Notes: generated by a model not told the origin, from the sequence alone. A stretch of DNA of 36,269 nt from an uncultured Blautia sp. (GCA_900539525.1 UQCM01000024.1:1-36269), one strand, 5' to 3'. Numbered from the stretch's first letter, positions 23,472-31,808 are shown. Numbers and translations: made by a program.

Positions 23472-23552
23472 GCCGCCTCTTTTCTATTTTGCCGAAGAAT
23501 GTCTTTCAGCTCTATAGAAAAAAGGCGGCGCGGCGAAAATCGCTGTGCCGCC
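23472..23552 (-). terminator. Intercistronic terminator with competing downstream arm (importer operon)
   Basis: On the minus strand GGGCGGCACAGCG and CGCCGCGCCGCC (23524-23552) form a GC-rich hairpin followed by six T, a convincing intrinsic terminator after the lipoprotein gene. Its 3' arm and T-tract (GCCGCCTTTTTTCTAT, 23514-23529) can instead pair with ATAGAAAAGAGGCGGC downstream (23472-23487), with one mismatch over 16 bp. This would let the binding protein be made in excess over the ATPase and permeases, with read-through giving an alternative fold. Confidence 0.8.
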
Positions 23553-23588
23553 CTGTGCAATCATTGCAAGGCTTCATAAATATGAGCG

Positions 23589-23606
23589 TAACTGTTTAGA
23601 ATGCAG
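23589..23606 (+). repeat. Family A end remnant at the lipoprotein stop codon
   Basis: TAACTGTTTAGAATGCAG resembles the fused ends of short family A copies (TAACTGTTCAGAGTCATGCAG at 18687). Read on the minus strand it contains the TAA stop of the lipoprotein gene. No second end is found nearby. Confidence 0.45.
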
Positions 23607-24846
23607 TATCCAGGAGGGAGATTCCATCAATCTGTACATCAAAGTATGGTGCAGAACGGAACTCCTCACCAGACTCATGGAAGTATCCGTCACTTACGAC
23701 TTCATGATCCGGTGTGTAATCTGCATCGGTATCCACATCAGCTTCATAGCTTTCAAGTGCAGAACCATCTACCGTAAAGGCAGTAATATCGAAAGCATGG
23801 CGTGTTCCGGCAATCAGCTCTTCCTTTGCTGCGTCAATCGCCTCCTGCGTTCCCTCAACCGCTGCCGTACCAAGCTCGGTCAGCTCTACAGAGCCGGTCT
23901 CCAGAGAACCTGTCCAGTCTGTATCGATCGCTGTGCCATTTGCAATGCTCTCAAGAGCATACTCGAAATACGGTACCCAGTTGATCCTTGAAGATACGAT
24001 GAATGTGTTCGGACATGCACTTGCAGTGCTTCCGTTGTAGGAAACATTCGGCACGCCTGCAGTCTCACATGCAGTAGGAGCTCCCATGGAGTCTGCATGC
24101 TGGCTGATCAGCACACAACCGTTCTTGATCAGCTTGTTAGCGCCTTCCTTCTCGGCTGTCTCATCATACCAGGATCCGGTAAAGGTTACTTCCATGGTAG
24201 CACTCGGGCAGACCGAACGTGCACCTAAGAAGAAAGAGGTGTAACCGGAAATAACCTCCGCATATGTATACGCACCAATGTAACCGATCTTAGCCTGATC
24301 CTCGGTGATATCACCGTTCTCAATCATCTCATTTAACTTCATACCTGCTGCAATACCTGCAAGGTAACGTCCATCATAGATCGAAGCAAATGCGTTGTGG
24401 AAGTTGTCCAGATTCTCTGTATGTGCCTTGGTTCCGGTTGCATGGCTGAACTGTATCTCCGGATACTCTTTGGCAGCCTCGATCATGTAATCCTCGTGTC
24501 CAAAGCTGTCTGCGAAAATAAAATCACATTCTGCATCAGCAAGCTCACAGGCTGCCTCGTAGCACTCCTGCCCCTCCGGAATATTGGTCTTGAGTACATA
24601 CTCAACGCCCAGCTTCTCACAGGCTTCCTTGGCTGCGTTCAGGAAGTTCAGGTCATAGGTAGAGTTCTCATCATGCAGGAAAATAAAACCTGCTTTTAAT
24701 CCGGCAGTTGATGCTTCTGCCGCTGTCTCGTCAGCCGCTGCAGTCTCAGCTTTGTCAGCAGGCTTGTCCGTAGAAGATCCGCAGCCGGCCAGGGCAGAGA
24801 CTGTCAAAGCCATAACTGCAAATAAACTGATCAGTTTTTTCTTCAT
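23596..24846 (-). CDS. BMP-family substrate-binding lipoprotein of the nucleoside-type importer
   Basis: An extracellular lipid-anchored receptor that delivers substrate to the permeases; the family includes B. subtilis NupN and PnrA. It has 416 residues. The signal peptide is KKKLISLFAVMALTVSALAG with lipobox LAGC, lipidated Cys22. An acidic, Ala/Thr-rich linker follows (about 23-50). The bmp domain starts KAGFIFLHDENSTYDLNF and contains GRYLAGIAAGMK and KIGYIGAYTYAEVISGYTSF. It ends with a DVQIDGISLLD segment. The start is ATG 24846 after AGGAGG. It is the first gene of the operon, with a strong promoter, and is followed by an attenuator. Confidence 0.94.
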   Translation of the reverse strand: MKKKLISLFAVMALTVSALAGCGSSTDKPADKAETAAADETAAEASTAGLKAGFIFLHDENSTYDLNFLNAAKEACEKLGVEYVLKTNIPEGQECYEAACELADAECDFIFADSFGHEDYMIEAAKEYPEIQFSHATGTKAHTENLDNFHNAFASIYDGRYLAGIAAGMKLNEMIENGDITEDQAKIGYIGAYTYAEVISGYTSFFLGARSVCPSATMEVTFTGSWYDETAEKEGANKLIKNGCVLISQHADSMGAPTACETAGVPNVSYNGSTASACPNTFIVSSRINWVPYFEYALESIANGTAIDTDWTGSLETGSVELTELGTAAVEGTQEAIDAAKEELIAGTRHAFDITAFTVDGSALESYEADVDTDADYTPDHEVVSDGYFHESGEEFRSAPYFDVQIDGISLLDTAF

Positions 24847-24920
24847 CTTTTCTCCTCCTTTAGTGGGGTTACTAAACAACAATGCAACAGCCCGGATTCC
24901 CGAATCGCTGCACATTAGTC

Positions 24921-24949
24921 AGTATAAGCATAAGAAAGAACACTGTCAA
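24921..24949 (-). promoter_or_regulatory. Sigma-A promoter of the importer operon
   Basis: On the minus strand a perfect -35 TTGACA (24944-24949), a 17-bp spacer and a -10 TATACT (24921-24926). The predicted start near 24914 gives a leader of about 68 nt ending in AGGAGG. Confidence 0.88.
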
Positions 24950-24981
24950 TACCTTTTCTGTCAGCGAAAAAAAATTTGGGG

Positions 24982-25008
24982 GGTACTGTTCACTCCGTGA
25001 ACAGTACC
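24982..25008. repeat. Family D perfect hairpin between divergent promoters
   Basis: GGTACTGTTCAC-TCC-GTGAACAGTACC is a perfect 12-bp inverted repeat. On the minus strand it is followed by five more C, AAA and eight T, so it could also stop transcripts. It lies upstream of both divergent promoters, where a regulator could bind. Similar hairpins occur at 13939-13965 and 25577-25603. Confidence 0.75.
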
Positions 25009-25046
25009 GGAAGCACAATCGTTTTGTACAATTCACACAAAAACTC

Positions 25047-25075
25047 TTGACATTTTCTGGTACGAAAGCTATACT
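25047..25075 (+). promoter_or_regulatory. Sigma-A promoter of the cold-shock gene
   Basis: A perfect -35 TTGACA (25047-25052), a 17-bp spacer and a -10 TATACT (25070-25075). The predicted start near 25082 gives a leader of about 200 nt, long as is typical of cold-shock genes. Confidence 0.88.
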
Positions 25076-25112
25076 GATGAAGTATCGGGATTTATTGGAT
25101 GTTAAGTAATTC

Positions 25113-25170
25113 ACTAGTTATTAGAGATTATATTATCGCCTGTAATCTGTAATAACTGGTGGATTTTTTT
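25113..25170 (+). terminator. Terminator-like hairpin in the csp leader
   Basis: Two 18-base arms (25113-25130 and 25143-25160) pair throughout except for one G-G mismatch, around a 12-base loop. GGA and seven T follow (25164-25170). Read from the promoter at 25047 this would yield an RNA of about 90 nt or act as an attenuator ahead of csp. Confidence 0.75.
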
Positions 25171-25189
25171 ATTCAATATCCCCAAATTG

Positions 25190-25250
25190 TAACTGTTCAG
25201 AGCAGAAAAACCTCAAAGAAGCGATTTTGTGAATGGGTTCTGAACAGTTA
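25190..25250 (-). repeat. Family A repeat, minimal 61-bp copy in the csp leader
   Basis: It starts TAACTGTTCAGAGCAG and ends TTCTGAACAGTTA. In family orientation (minus strand) the hairpin is GCTTC-TTT-GAGGT, still paired through G-T pairs, followed by TTTTTCTGC. It ends 18 bp before the csp ribosome binding site. Confidence 0.82.
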
Positions 25251-25280
25251 CCACAAATTTATTTTAATGGAGGTACCAAA

Positions 25281-25481
25281 ATGAATAAGGGTACAGTAAA
25301 GTGGTTCAACGCAGAAAAAGGTTATGGATTCATTACAGGTGAGGATGGAGCAGACGTATTTGTACACTTCTCCGCAATCCAGGGTGAAGGATTCAAGTCT
25401 CTGGAAGAAGGTCAGGCCGTTACCTACGATCTGACAGAAGGCCCTCGCGGAATGCAGGCAGCTAATGTTGTTAAACTTTGA
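25281..25481 (+). CDS. Cold-shock protein (CspA family)
   Basis: A small single-stranded nucleic-acid-binding RNA chaperone. It has 66 residues, one cold-shock domain. The RNP1 motif KGYGFITGEDG and RNP2 motif VFVHFSAI are both intact, and the start MNKGTVKWFNAEKG is canonical. The start is ATG 25281, eight bases after GGAGG. It stands alone, divergent from the importer, with a leader of about 200 nt containing a terminator-like hairpin and a repeat copy. A terminator follows at 25502. Which Csp paralogue it is cannot be decided. Confidence 0.97.
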   Translation: MNKGTVKWFNAEKGYGFITGEDGADVFVHFSAIQGEGFKSLEEGQAVTYDLTEGPRGMQAANVVKL

Positions 25482-25501
25482 TCTGTTGCATAAACGTGCC
25501 A

Positions 25502-25556
25502 AAGAGGCTGTCTCTTGTGCGGTTATTTACCGGCATGAGAGACAGCCTCTTCGTTT
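25502..25556 (+). terminator. Terminator after csp
   Basis: AAGAGGCTGTCTC (25502-25514) pairs perfectly with GAGACAGCCTCTT (25539-25551) around a 24-base loop. CGTTTGTG follows. The stem is strong and the T-tract weak. It lies 20 bp after the csp stop. Confidence 0.75.
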
Positions 25557-25576
25557 GTGCCTGCTGGCCATTTTCC

Positions 25577-25640
25577 GTTACTGGTCACGGAGTGCACAGT
25601 AATCTTTTTCCTGCGGTCTGTACAACGACTGCACAGACCG
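25577..25640. repeat. Family D hairpin and a second hairpin between csp and the GH20 gene
   Basis: GTTACTGGTCAC-GGA-GTGCACAGTAAT (25577-25603) is a mismatched family D copy followed on the plus strand by CTTTTTCC. CGGTCTGT (25614-25621) pairs with ACAGACCG (25633-25640). Together they fill the gap between the convergent csp and GH20 genes and may end either transcript. Confidence 0.55.
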
Positions 25641-25655
25641 TTCGATTCTTTTCCA

Positions 25656-28600
25656 TTACCTTACTTTCACTTTCGGACTCAGTTTCGCTTTCTTCAGATA
25701 CTTCCTGTATACAGCAAGCTTCTTCTTCGGAACCTGAATCACAGCTTTACCGGAGATACCGGAAAATGCAGATTTTCCTATATTCCTGATCTTTGAAGAC
25801 TTTATGGATATACTCTTCAGATTCTTACATCCGCTGAAGCTTTCTTTCCCGATCTTTACGATATTCTTACCGATTACGACCTTCTTCAGCTTTGTATTCT
25901 TCCTGAAGGCTCTGTCTGCAATCGATGTGATCTGATACTTGTATCCCTGCACAGTAATTTCTGCCGGAATCGTCACGCTGGCATTTTTCTTTCCCATGCC
26001 TGTGACAGCCGCTGTCCGGATCTGCTGTGTCGATTCTGTGATCCGGTACTTCAGGCCTGCGCTCTGATATGTGCTTCCTTTCTCCGGAAGCGTCTTGAGT
26101 GTATTCTGCTGACCGGAAGGTTTCTCTCCCGGCTTTTCCACTGGCTTGTCCTGCGGCTTCTCCTGTCCGCCGTTATCCGGAACCGGCGGCAGTACCGGAT
26201 GCAGGGTCAGCGCTTTCTTCGCCTCTTTCAGCTGTGCGAGTACCTCGTCCACTTTTTCCTGGGACGGGTTTTCTCTTCCAAGCACCTTTAATGCCTGTTC
26301 CAGTGCGCTCTGAAATGCCTTCCAGGAATCCGGTGTATATCCCTCGTCGGAAACGTCCTCGCAGATGGTGCAGAATTCTCTTAATTCCGTTCTGTCTGTC
26401 GTCTGGCAGAAGGTGATCTCTGCTGCAGATGCGAAATTATTCTTTCCCGCAGTTGCAGTGAATCTTACATAACGCACGTGAACCGGCTCAAAAGAAATCT
26501 CCTTTTCCTTTGCATCCTCCGCCAGAGCCCCTGATGATACTTCCCTGTAGGAGGTTCCGTCCGTACTTACAGAAAGGCTATACTGTGTAATGATTCCGTT
26601 TCCATTTCCGCTGTCCTGCCGTGGCAGATAAAACATTCTGTCTATCTCATACTCTGCACCCAGATCTACGGTTACCGTAGCCGGAAGAGGCTTCTTCGGC
26701 GTGTAATCAGAGTGCCAGATCGTCATCTCATTTCCGTCAAATGCCAGGTACGCCGGTCCTTCCTTTCCATTTACCAGAGCATTTTCATTATCGGATGTGA
26801 TCACAAATCCGTCCGATGGAATGGCATTGGTGTGTCCTTTTCCGTCTGTGATCCGGATATTGTCAATCGTTCCTCTCACCGCATTGACCGCCGATCCGAT
26901 CCTCTGAAGCGGCAGTGCAAAGGATGCATTTGTAATATCTGTTTTTTTCACAGTTCCATTATGAACAAACCTGCCGGATGCATCGGATACAAAGCTTCCA
27001 TTGACATAAAGTGCTGTCTTTTGCGGTCCTGTAACAATGGTGATCTCCTGTTCTGCGCCTGCAGACGGCTCATAATCAAATTCGTATTCATACAGCTCTC
27101 TCGTAAAGCCCAGCTTACCGTCACTCATGATCCGGATATCGTGTGTTCCATATGCCGCATCCGCCTCAAAGAGAATCTGTCCGGGCACTGCCTCCTCAAG
27201 CTTCAGGGTAAAGGACAGGCGTTTTTCCTGTGTACTTCCGAGTGTCTGCAGCGGAGTTTCCGCATAGCTTGTACCACCCTGCAGCTTCAGAGAGGTATTT
27301 CCGTCTTCTGACACTGCAGCCGCATTTGTCAGACCGGAGAGATTTCTGTCCATCAGGCTTTCGTCCCTGCTGAGATCCTCCTCAAAGCTGTACTCTGCAT
27401 AGATTCCGTCATCTGATTTCTCCTGGCGGTAAGGATTGGTGTTCGGAGCAGTCTGAAGCTTCTCTGCCAGCTCATCGATCGCCTGGACACTTCCCTTTTC
27501 ATTGCCGACGGCCCAGGTCTTTTCTGCATAGAGCGGAAGTGCATCGTAAAAACGGAGAAACAGATCCTCCTCGCTCAGTCCGGATGCTCTCTTATCGATA
27601 TAGTCCTGCCAGAGGGCAAAGGCACCGCCCAGAACCTGTTTGTCTCCCGAGGGCAGCTCTACGTCGCTTCCATTCTTGCGCCGCACTTTGTTCGGGGCAA
27701 ATGAACTGTATACAAGCTCCTTGTTCACATAATCCTGATAAGCTCCTCTTCCCGTGCCGCCGCTCGGCACCATGTAACCATAGGTATCCAGCGTATTGAT
27801 CAGATCAAAGCCCAGGTTGTACATATCCTGGCCGTCTGCCCAGTCCTTTGACCAGAGATTGATCTGGCTTCCTTTTACCGCCTCCGGTGTAACCTCCGTC
27901 TTATTGTCCACGATCCAGGTCAGGCCTCCCCAGAGCCTTACAGTATTGGTCTGCTTAATATATGGAAGCATCGTATTCAGAAACTCCCGGTATGCAGTGG
28001 CGGAGGATTCAAATTCATCTGCGCCGATGTGGATGATCGTATCCTGATCAAAGGTTCCATCCTTTGTATAATCATCGTAAATGCTCTTTGTAAATTCCAC
28101 AACCTCCGGCCGTGAAATATCCAGATGGTCCACGATGGAACGGCGGGTCGTCCGTGGATTCCAGGAATTTACCGCATATTCCGGAAATACCTCCGTGATC
28201 GCCATCGCATGTGCCGGAACATCGATCTCCGGTACAATATTTACGCCAAAACGACGACATTCCTGTATAAACTCTCGAAATTCCTCTTTTGTATAGTGGT
28301 AATCCTCAGATGCGATGGAACGTCCGTCCTTCTGAACTGAGGACTCCAGGCGATATCCTGTGTAGCCCTGATATCCGTCCAGTGGATCCGGATCCTGTGC
28401 GTTATAGTAATCCTCCAGGAAGATATAATTATCATTCAGATGCACCTGAAAATCATTCATCTTATACCAGGCCATATTCTTTGCCACATCTTTCAGCATG
28501 TCCATCGAAACAGCCTTTCTGCCCACATCAAATACGAAGCTGCGGACAGGATATCTTGGATAATCTCTCATACAGCCTTCCGGAAGGGAAGCGCCATCCG

Positions 28601-29318
28601 CACTCAGCTTCATGGCCTGCAGGATGGTTCTCGTTCCCCAATAGACACCCGTCTCATCGATTCCCTCTGTTACCACACAGTCATCGATGACCATCGTATA
28701 CCCTTCCTCACCCAGCATTTCATCCCCGCTGTCCAGCGAGAAGCAGAAATCCCCCGGTTTTGCGGTGTCCCGGCTTCCTTTTACGATGGGCAGCTTTCTT
28801 CCTGTCAGATCCTCCAGATCCTTCTGGAACTCTTCTCCTGTATATTGGAGTTCATCGGAGCTGATAAGGATCCTGGAAGAAGCAGTCATATAAAATCTTT
28901 CCGTACTGTCACTGTACCACTCTGCGATCTCAGGCACCACCTGCGGCTTCTCGTTTCCGCTGCTCTCCCCATGCAGTCCCGGTATCACCAGTGTATGCTC
29001 ACCGGAAATCACGGTGCTTCCATTCGGATCTGTCACCTTCAGTGCCAGCCTGACTTCCTTATCCGTCAATGGCTGGTGAACGGTGAAATCATCCCCCACG
29101 ATCTGTTCAAAATCCGCTCCGTTATTCTCCACCGTATACCCCGACGGGACCGTCATTTTCACTTTGTTTTCTGCCGCATCATAGACCGGAACAATTGATG
29201 ATACATCAAAAGCTCTTTCCTCTGCATGGACATTCTGTAACGGCACCACAGAAGCCGTGAGCGCAAGGCTCAACAATACAGAAATAAAGCCGGATCCTTT
29301 TCCCATTTTTCCTCTCAT
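25656..29318 (-). CDS. Secreted multidomain GH20 beta-N-acetylhexosaminidase (possibly lacto-N-biosidase)
   Basis: A 1220-residue extracellular enzyme that removes N-acetylhexosamine units (or lacto-N-biose) from host glycans such as mucin or milk oligosaccharides. The signal peptide is at 1-32, ending NVHA. An N-terminal region and GH20b domain (about 130-255) lead to the GH20 barrel (about 257-600). The barrel has VPEIDVPAH (362-370) and the catalytic pair Asp434-Glu435 in IGADEF. A LamG-like domain (about 640-825), an F5/8-type CBM32 (about 850-972) and a FIVAR helix bundle (about 977-1038) follow. A PEKP-rich linker leads to BspA-type leucine-rich repeats (1125-1220). There is no LPXTG anchor. 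The start ATG has GGAAGG upstream. The substrate is not certain: both activities occur in GH20. Confidence 0.9.
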   Translation of the reverse strand: MRGKMGKGSGFISVLLSLALTASVVPLQNVHAEERAFDVSSIVPVYDAAENKVKMTVPSGYTVENNGADFEQIVGDDFTVHQPLTDKEVRLALKVTDPNGSTVISGEHTLVIPGLHGESSGNEKPQVVPEIAEWYSDSTERFYMTASSRILISSDELQYTGEEFQKDLEDLTGRKLPIVKGSRDTAKPGDFCFSLDSGDEMLGEEGYTMVIDDCVVTEGIDETGVYWGTRTILQAMKLSADGASLPEGCMRDYPRYPVRSFVFDVGRKAVSMDMLKDVAKNMAWYKMNDFQVHLNDNYIFLEDYYNAQDPDPLDGYQGYTGYRLESSVQKDGRSIASEDYHYTKEEFREFIQECRRFGVNIVPEIDVPAHAMAITEVFPEYAVNSWNPRTTRRSIVDHLDISRPEVVEFTKSIYDDYTKDGTFDQDTIIHIGADEFESSATAYREFLNTMLPYIKQTNTVRLWGGLTWIVDNKTEVTPEAVKGSQINLWSKDWADGQDMYNLGFDLINTLDTYGYMVPSGGTGRGAYQDYVNKELVYSSFAPNKVRRKNGSDVELPSGDKQVLGGAFALWQDYIDKRASGLSEEDLFLRFYDALPLYAEKTWAVGNEKGSVQAIDELAEKLQTAPNTNPYRQEKSDDGIYAEYSFEEDLSRDESLMDRNLSGLTNAAAVSEDGNTSLKLQGGTSYAETPLQTLGSTQEKRLSFTLKLEEAVPGQILFEADAAYGTHDIRIMSDGKLGFTRELYEYEFDYEPSAGAEQEITIVTGPQKTALYVNGSFVSDASGRFVHNGTVKKTDITNASFALPLQRIGSAVNAVRGTIDNIRITDGKGHTNAIPSDGFVITSDNENALVNGKEGPAYLAFDGNEMTIWHSDYTPKKPLPATVTVDLGAEYEIDRMFYLPRQDSGNGNGIITQYSLSVSTDGTSYREVSSGALAEDAKEKEISFEPVHVRYVRFTATAGKNNFASAAEITFCQTTDRTELREFCTICEDVSDEGYTPDSWKAFQSALEQALKVLGRENPSQEKVDEVLAQLKEAKKALTLHPVLPPVPDNGGQEKPQDKPVEKPGEKPSGQQNTLKTLPEKGSTYQSAGLKYRITESTQQIRTAAVTGMGKKNASVTIPAEITVQGYKYQITSIADRAFRKNTKLKKVVIGKNIVKIGKESFSGCKNLKSISIKSSKIRNIGKSAFSGISGKAVIQVPKKKLAVYRKYLKKAKLSPKVKVR

Positions 29319-29388
29319 CCCAAATACCTTCCTTTCCTGTGATTACCGGTGACACAGCCGTTCTCCTCCCATAACGGCGCCGCCCCGA

Positions 29389-31761
29389 TTATCGTATCGT
29401 CCTTGCATCCATGTATTTTTTTATATTTGATGCATTCACATACTTCTTTGCCTTTCCCCCGTTCACCACCACAAGTGTCGGTGCCTGCATAATGCCGAAT
29501 CTGGCCGCCAGCTCCTGATTCTCTTCTGCATCTATGATTTTACACGGTTCTCCTTTCAGCATCTCCTTTGCGATCCTGCAGTTCGGGCAGGTCTTCGTGG
29601 TGAAGAGATATTTCGTGCTCTCTACCGGTTCAATGGTCACATCCTCTGAGGACACTGTCACAATGCTGCTGTGCACCTTCTTCAGACAGGAATGTTCCAT
29701 GTCATAAAGCTTCCTGTTCTCGTATTCCTGGGTCTTTCCGTCATTCCAGTTCTGTACCGGACGATAGTAGCCTGTGATCCGGCTGTATACCTCTGCCGGT
29801 TCCCCGCAGGTGGGGCAGGTAAAATGCTCTCCGGCAATATAACCGTGTTTCTTGCACACGGAATAAGTCGGTGACAGAGTATAATACGGCAGACGATAAT
29901 TCTCGGCAATCTTTCTCACCAGATTTGCCGCAGCCCTCCAGTCGGGCAGCTTCTCCCCAAGGAATGCATGAAATACCGTTCCTGATGTATACAGCGTCTG
30001 GAGCTCATCCTGAATATCCAGTGCGTCAAAGATATTCGCCGTGAATTCTACCGGAAGATGCGAGCTGTTTGTGTAATACGGAGTATCTCCTTCCTTTCCT
30101 GCCGTTTTGATCTCCGGCCAGCGCTTTCTGTCATGCTTTGCCAGACGGTAGGTCGTAGACTCTGCCGGTGTCGCTTCCAGATTGTACAGATCACCGTATT
30201 CCTCCTGATACATGACAAGACGCTCTCTCATGTGGTTCAGCACATCCTTCGTAAACTCCTGTGTCTCCTTATGGGTCAGGTCTTTCCGGAGCCACACGGC
30301 ATTTAATCCCACCTCATTCATACCGATCAGACCGATCGTGGAAAAGTGATTGTCAAAGCTTCCCAGATAACGCTTCGTATAGGGATACAGTCCCTCATCC
30401 AGGAGTTTTGTGATCACATCCCTCTTAATCTTCAGAGATCGTGCGGCAATATCCATCATGTGATCCAGACGTTTATAAAATTCCTTCTCATCTCTCGACA
30501 GGTAGGCGATCCTGGGCATATTAATGGTCACAACACCCACGCTGCCGGTACTCTCACCGGATCCGAAGAATCCGCCGGTCTTTTTCCTGAGCTCACGAAG
30601 ATCCAGACGCAGACGGCAGCACATACTGCGGACATCACTCGGCTCCATATCACTGTTGATATAGTTTGAGAAATACGGTGTTCCATATTTGGATGTCATC
30701 TCGAACAGCAGGCGGTTATTTTCCGTATCTGACCAGTCAAAATCCCGCGTGATCGAGTAGGTCGGAATCGGATACTGGAAGCCCCGTCCATTGGCATCTC
30801 CCTCGATCATGGTTTCGATAAAGGCACGATTTACCATATCCATCTCTTTTTTGCAGTCCTTATAGCAGAAATCCATGGGCTTTCCGCCTACGATTGCCGG
30901 CAGCTCTGCCAGATCTCCGGGTACGGTCCAGTCCAGAGTGATATTTGAAAACGGTGCCTGCGTTCCCCAGCGGCTCGGTGTGTTGACTCCATATACAAAG
31001 GATTCGATGCACTTCTTCACTTCTTTGTAAGAAAGATTGTCCGCCTTTACAAAGGGTGCCAGATAGGTATCAAATGAGGAGAAAGCCTGTGCGCCTGCCC
31101 ACTCATTCTGCATGATCCCCAGAAAGTTTACCATCTGGTTACAGAGAACCGAAAGATGCTTCGCCGGTGCAGAGGTGATCTTTCCCTCAATACCGCCAAG
31201 TCCCTCGGTGATCAGCTGCTTCAGCGACCACCCTGCACAGTAGCCTGTCAGCATGGACAGGTCATGAATATGGATATCGGCGTTTCTGTGTGCATCCGCA
31301 ACCTCCTGATCGTAAATCTCTGACAGCCAGTAATTCGCTGTCACTGCACCTGAGTTGCTCAGGATCAGGCCTCCCACGGAATAGGTCACCGTAGAGTTCT
31401 CCTTTACACGCCAGTCCTCCACCTTCACGTAGCTGTTTACGATCTCCTTATAGTCCAGGATCGTGGACTTCATATTCCGGATCTTCTCACGCTGCTTCCG
31501 GTACAGGATGTATGCCTTTGCCACCTCTGCATACCCGGCCTGGATCAGTACCTGCTCCACACTGTCCTGAATGCTCTCCACATCGATCAGCCTGTCCTTT
31601 ATCTTACTCTGAAAATCTGCGGTCACACGCAGTCCCAGAAGCTCTGTCATATCTTTATTATACTGCATATTCGTGGCATCAAATGCTTTCGCAATCGCCC
31701 CGTTGATCTTCTCCAGATCAAATTCGGCTACCTCGCCGTCTCTTTTTACTACTTTAAACAT
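29389..31761 (-). CDS. nrdD: Anaerobic ribonucleoside-triphosphate reductase with fused thioredoxin-like domain
   Basis: A class III glycyl-radical enzyme that reduces NTPs to dNTPs without oxygen. It has 790 residues, against about 710 for E. coli NrdD. The N-terminal ATP-cone (about 3-92, FKVVKRDGEVAEFDLEKING) is the allosteric site. The catalytic barrel includes MCCRLRLDLRELRKKTGGFF. Near the C-terminus come the zinc-site cysteines (CKKH, CPTCG) and the glycyl radical loop SRITGYYRP with Gly about 664. Unusually, about 126 residues follow the radical loop. The last 80 form a thioredoxin/glutaredoxin-like domain with CPNC (725-728) and a QAPTLVV cis-proline segment. No nrdG activase gene is adjacent in this window. 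A good promoter and possible NrdR sites lie upstream. Confidence 0.96.
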   Translation of the reverse strand: MFKVVKRDGEVAEFDLEKINGAIAKAFDATNMQYNKDMTELLGLRVTADFQSKIKDRLIDVESIQDSVEQVLIQAGYAEVAKAYILYRKQREKIRNMKSTILDYKEIVNSYVKVEDWRVKENSTVTYSVGGLILSNSGAVTANYWLSEIYDQEVADAHRNADIHIHDLSMLTGYCAGWSLKQLITEGLGGIEGKITSAPAKHLSVLCNQMVNFLGIMQNEWAGAQAFSSFDTYLAPFVKADNLSYKEVKKCIESFVYGVNTPSRWGTQAPFSNITLDWTVPGDLAELPAIVGGKPMDFCYKDCKKEMDMVNRAFIETMIEGDANGRGFQYPIPTYSITRDFDWSDTENNRLLFEMTSKYGTPYFSNYINSDMEPSDVRSMCCRLRLDLRELRKKTGGFFGSGESTGSVGVVTINMPRIAYLSRDEKEFYKRLDHMMDIAARSLKIKRDVITKLLDEGLYPYTKRYLGSFDNHFSTIGLIGMNEVGLNAVWLRKDLTHKETQEFTKDVLNHMRERLVMYQEEYGDLYNLEATPAESTTYRLAKHDRKRWPEIKTAGKEGDTPYYTNSSHLPVEFTANIFDALDIQDELQTLYTSGTVFHAFLGEKLPDWRAAANLVRKIAENYRLPYYTLSPTYSVCKKHGYIAGEHFTCPTCGEPAEVYSRITGYYRPVQNWNDGKTQEYENRKLYDMEHSCLKKVHSSIVTVSSEDVTIEPVESTKYLFTTKTCPNCRIAKEMLKGEPCKIIDAEENQELAARFGIMQAPTLVVVNGGKAKKYVNASNIKKYMDARTIR

Positions 31762-31808
31762 ATCTGCTTACCTCCCAGACAACCAGTATCCTACGCTAAA
31801 CTGGTTTT

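Larger units (their letters stand above)
24847..25280. other. Divergent regulatory region between the importer operon and csp (434 bp)
   Basis: It holds two oppositely directed strong promoters (24921-24949 minus, 25047-25075 plus) with a perfect family D hairpin between them. A terminator-like hairpin (25113-25170) and a family A repeat (25190-25250) lie in the csp leader. No gene is credible, and no purine riboswitch is recognised in the 70-nt importer leader. Confidence 0.75.

Noticed and set aside
24847..24920. Purine riboswitch ahead of the nucleoside-type importer
   Set aside because: The leader is only about 68 nt and lacks the three-way-junction core and conserved loops of purine riboswitches.
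25077..25109. A 10-codon leader peptide (ATG AAG TAT ... TAA) in front of csp
   Set aside because: Its ATG lies at or before the predicted transcription start near 25082 and has no ribosome binding site.
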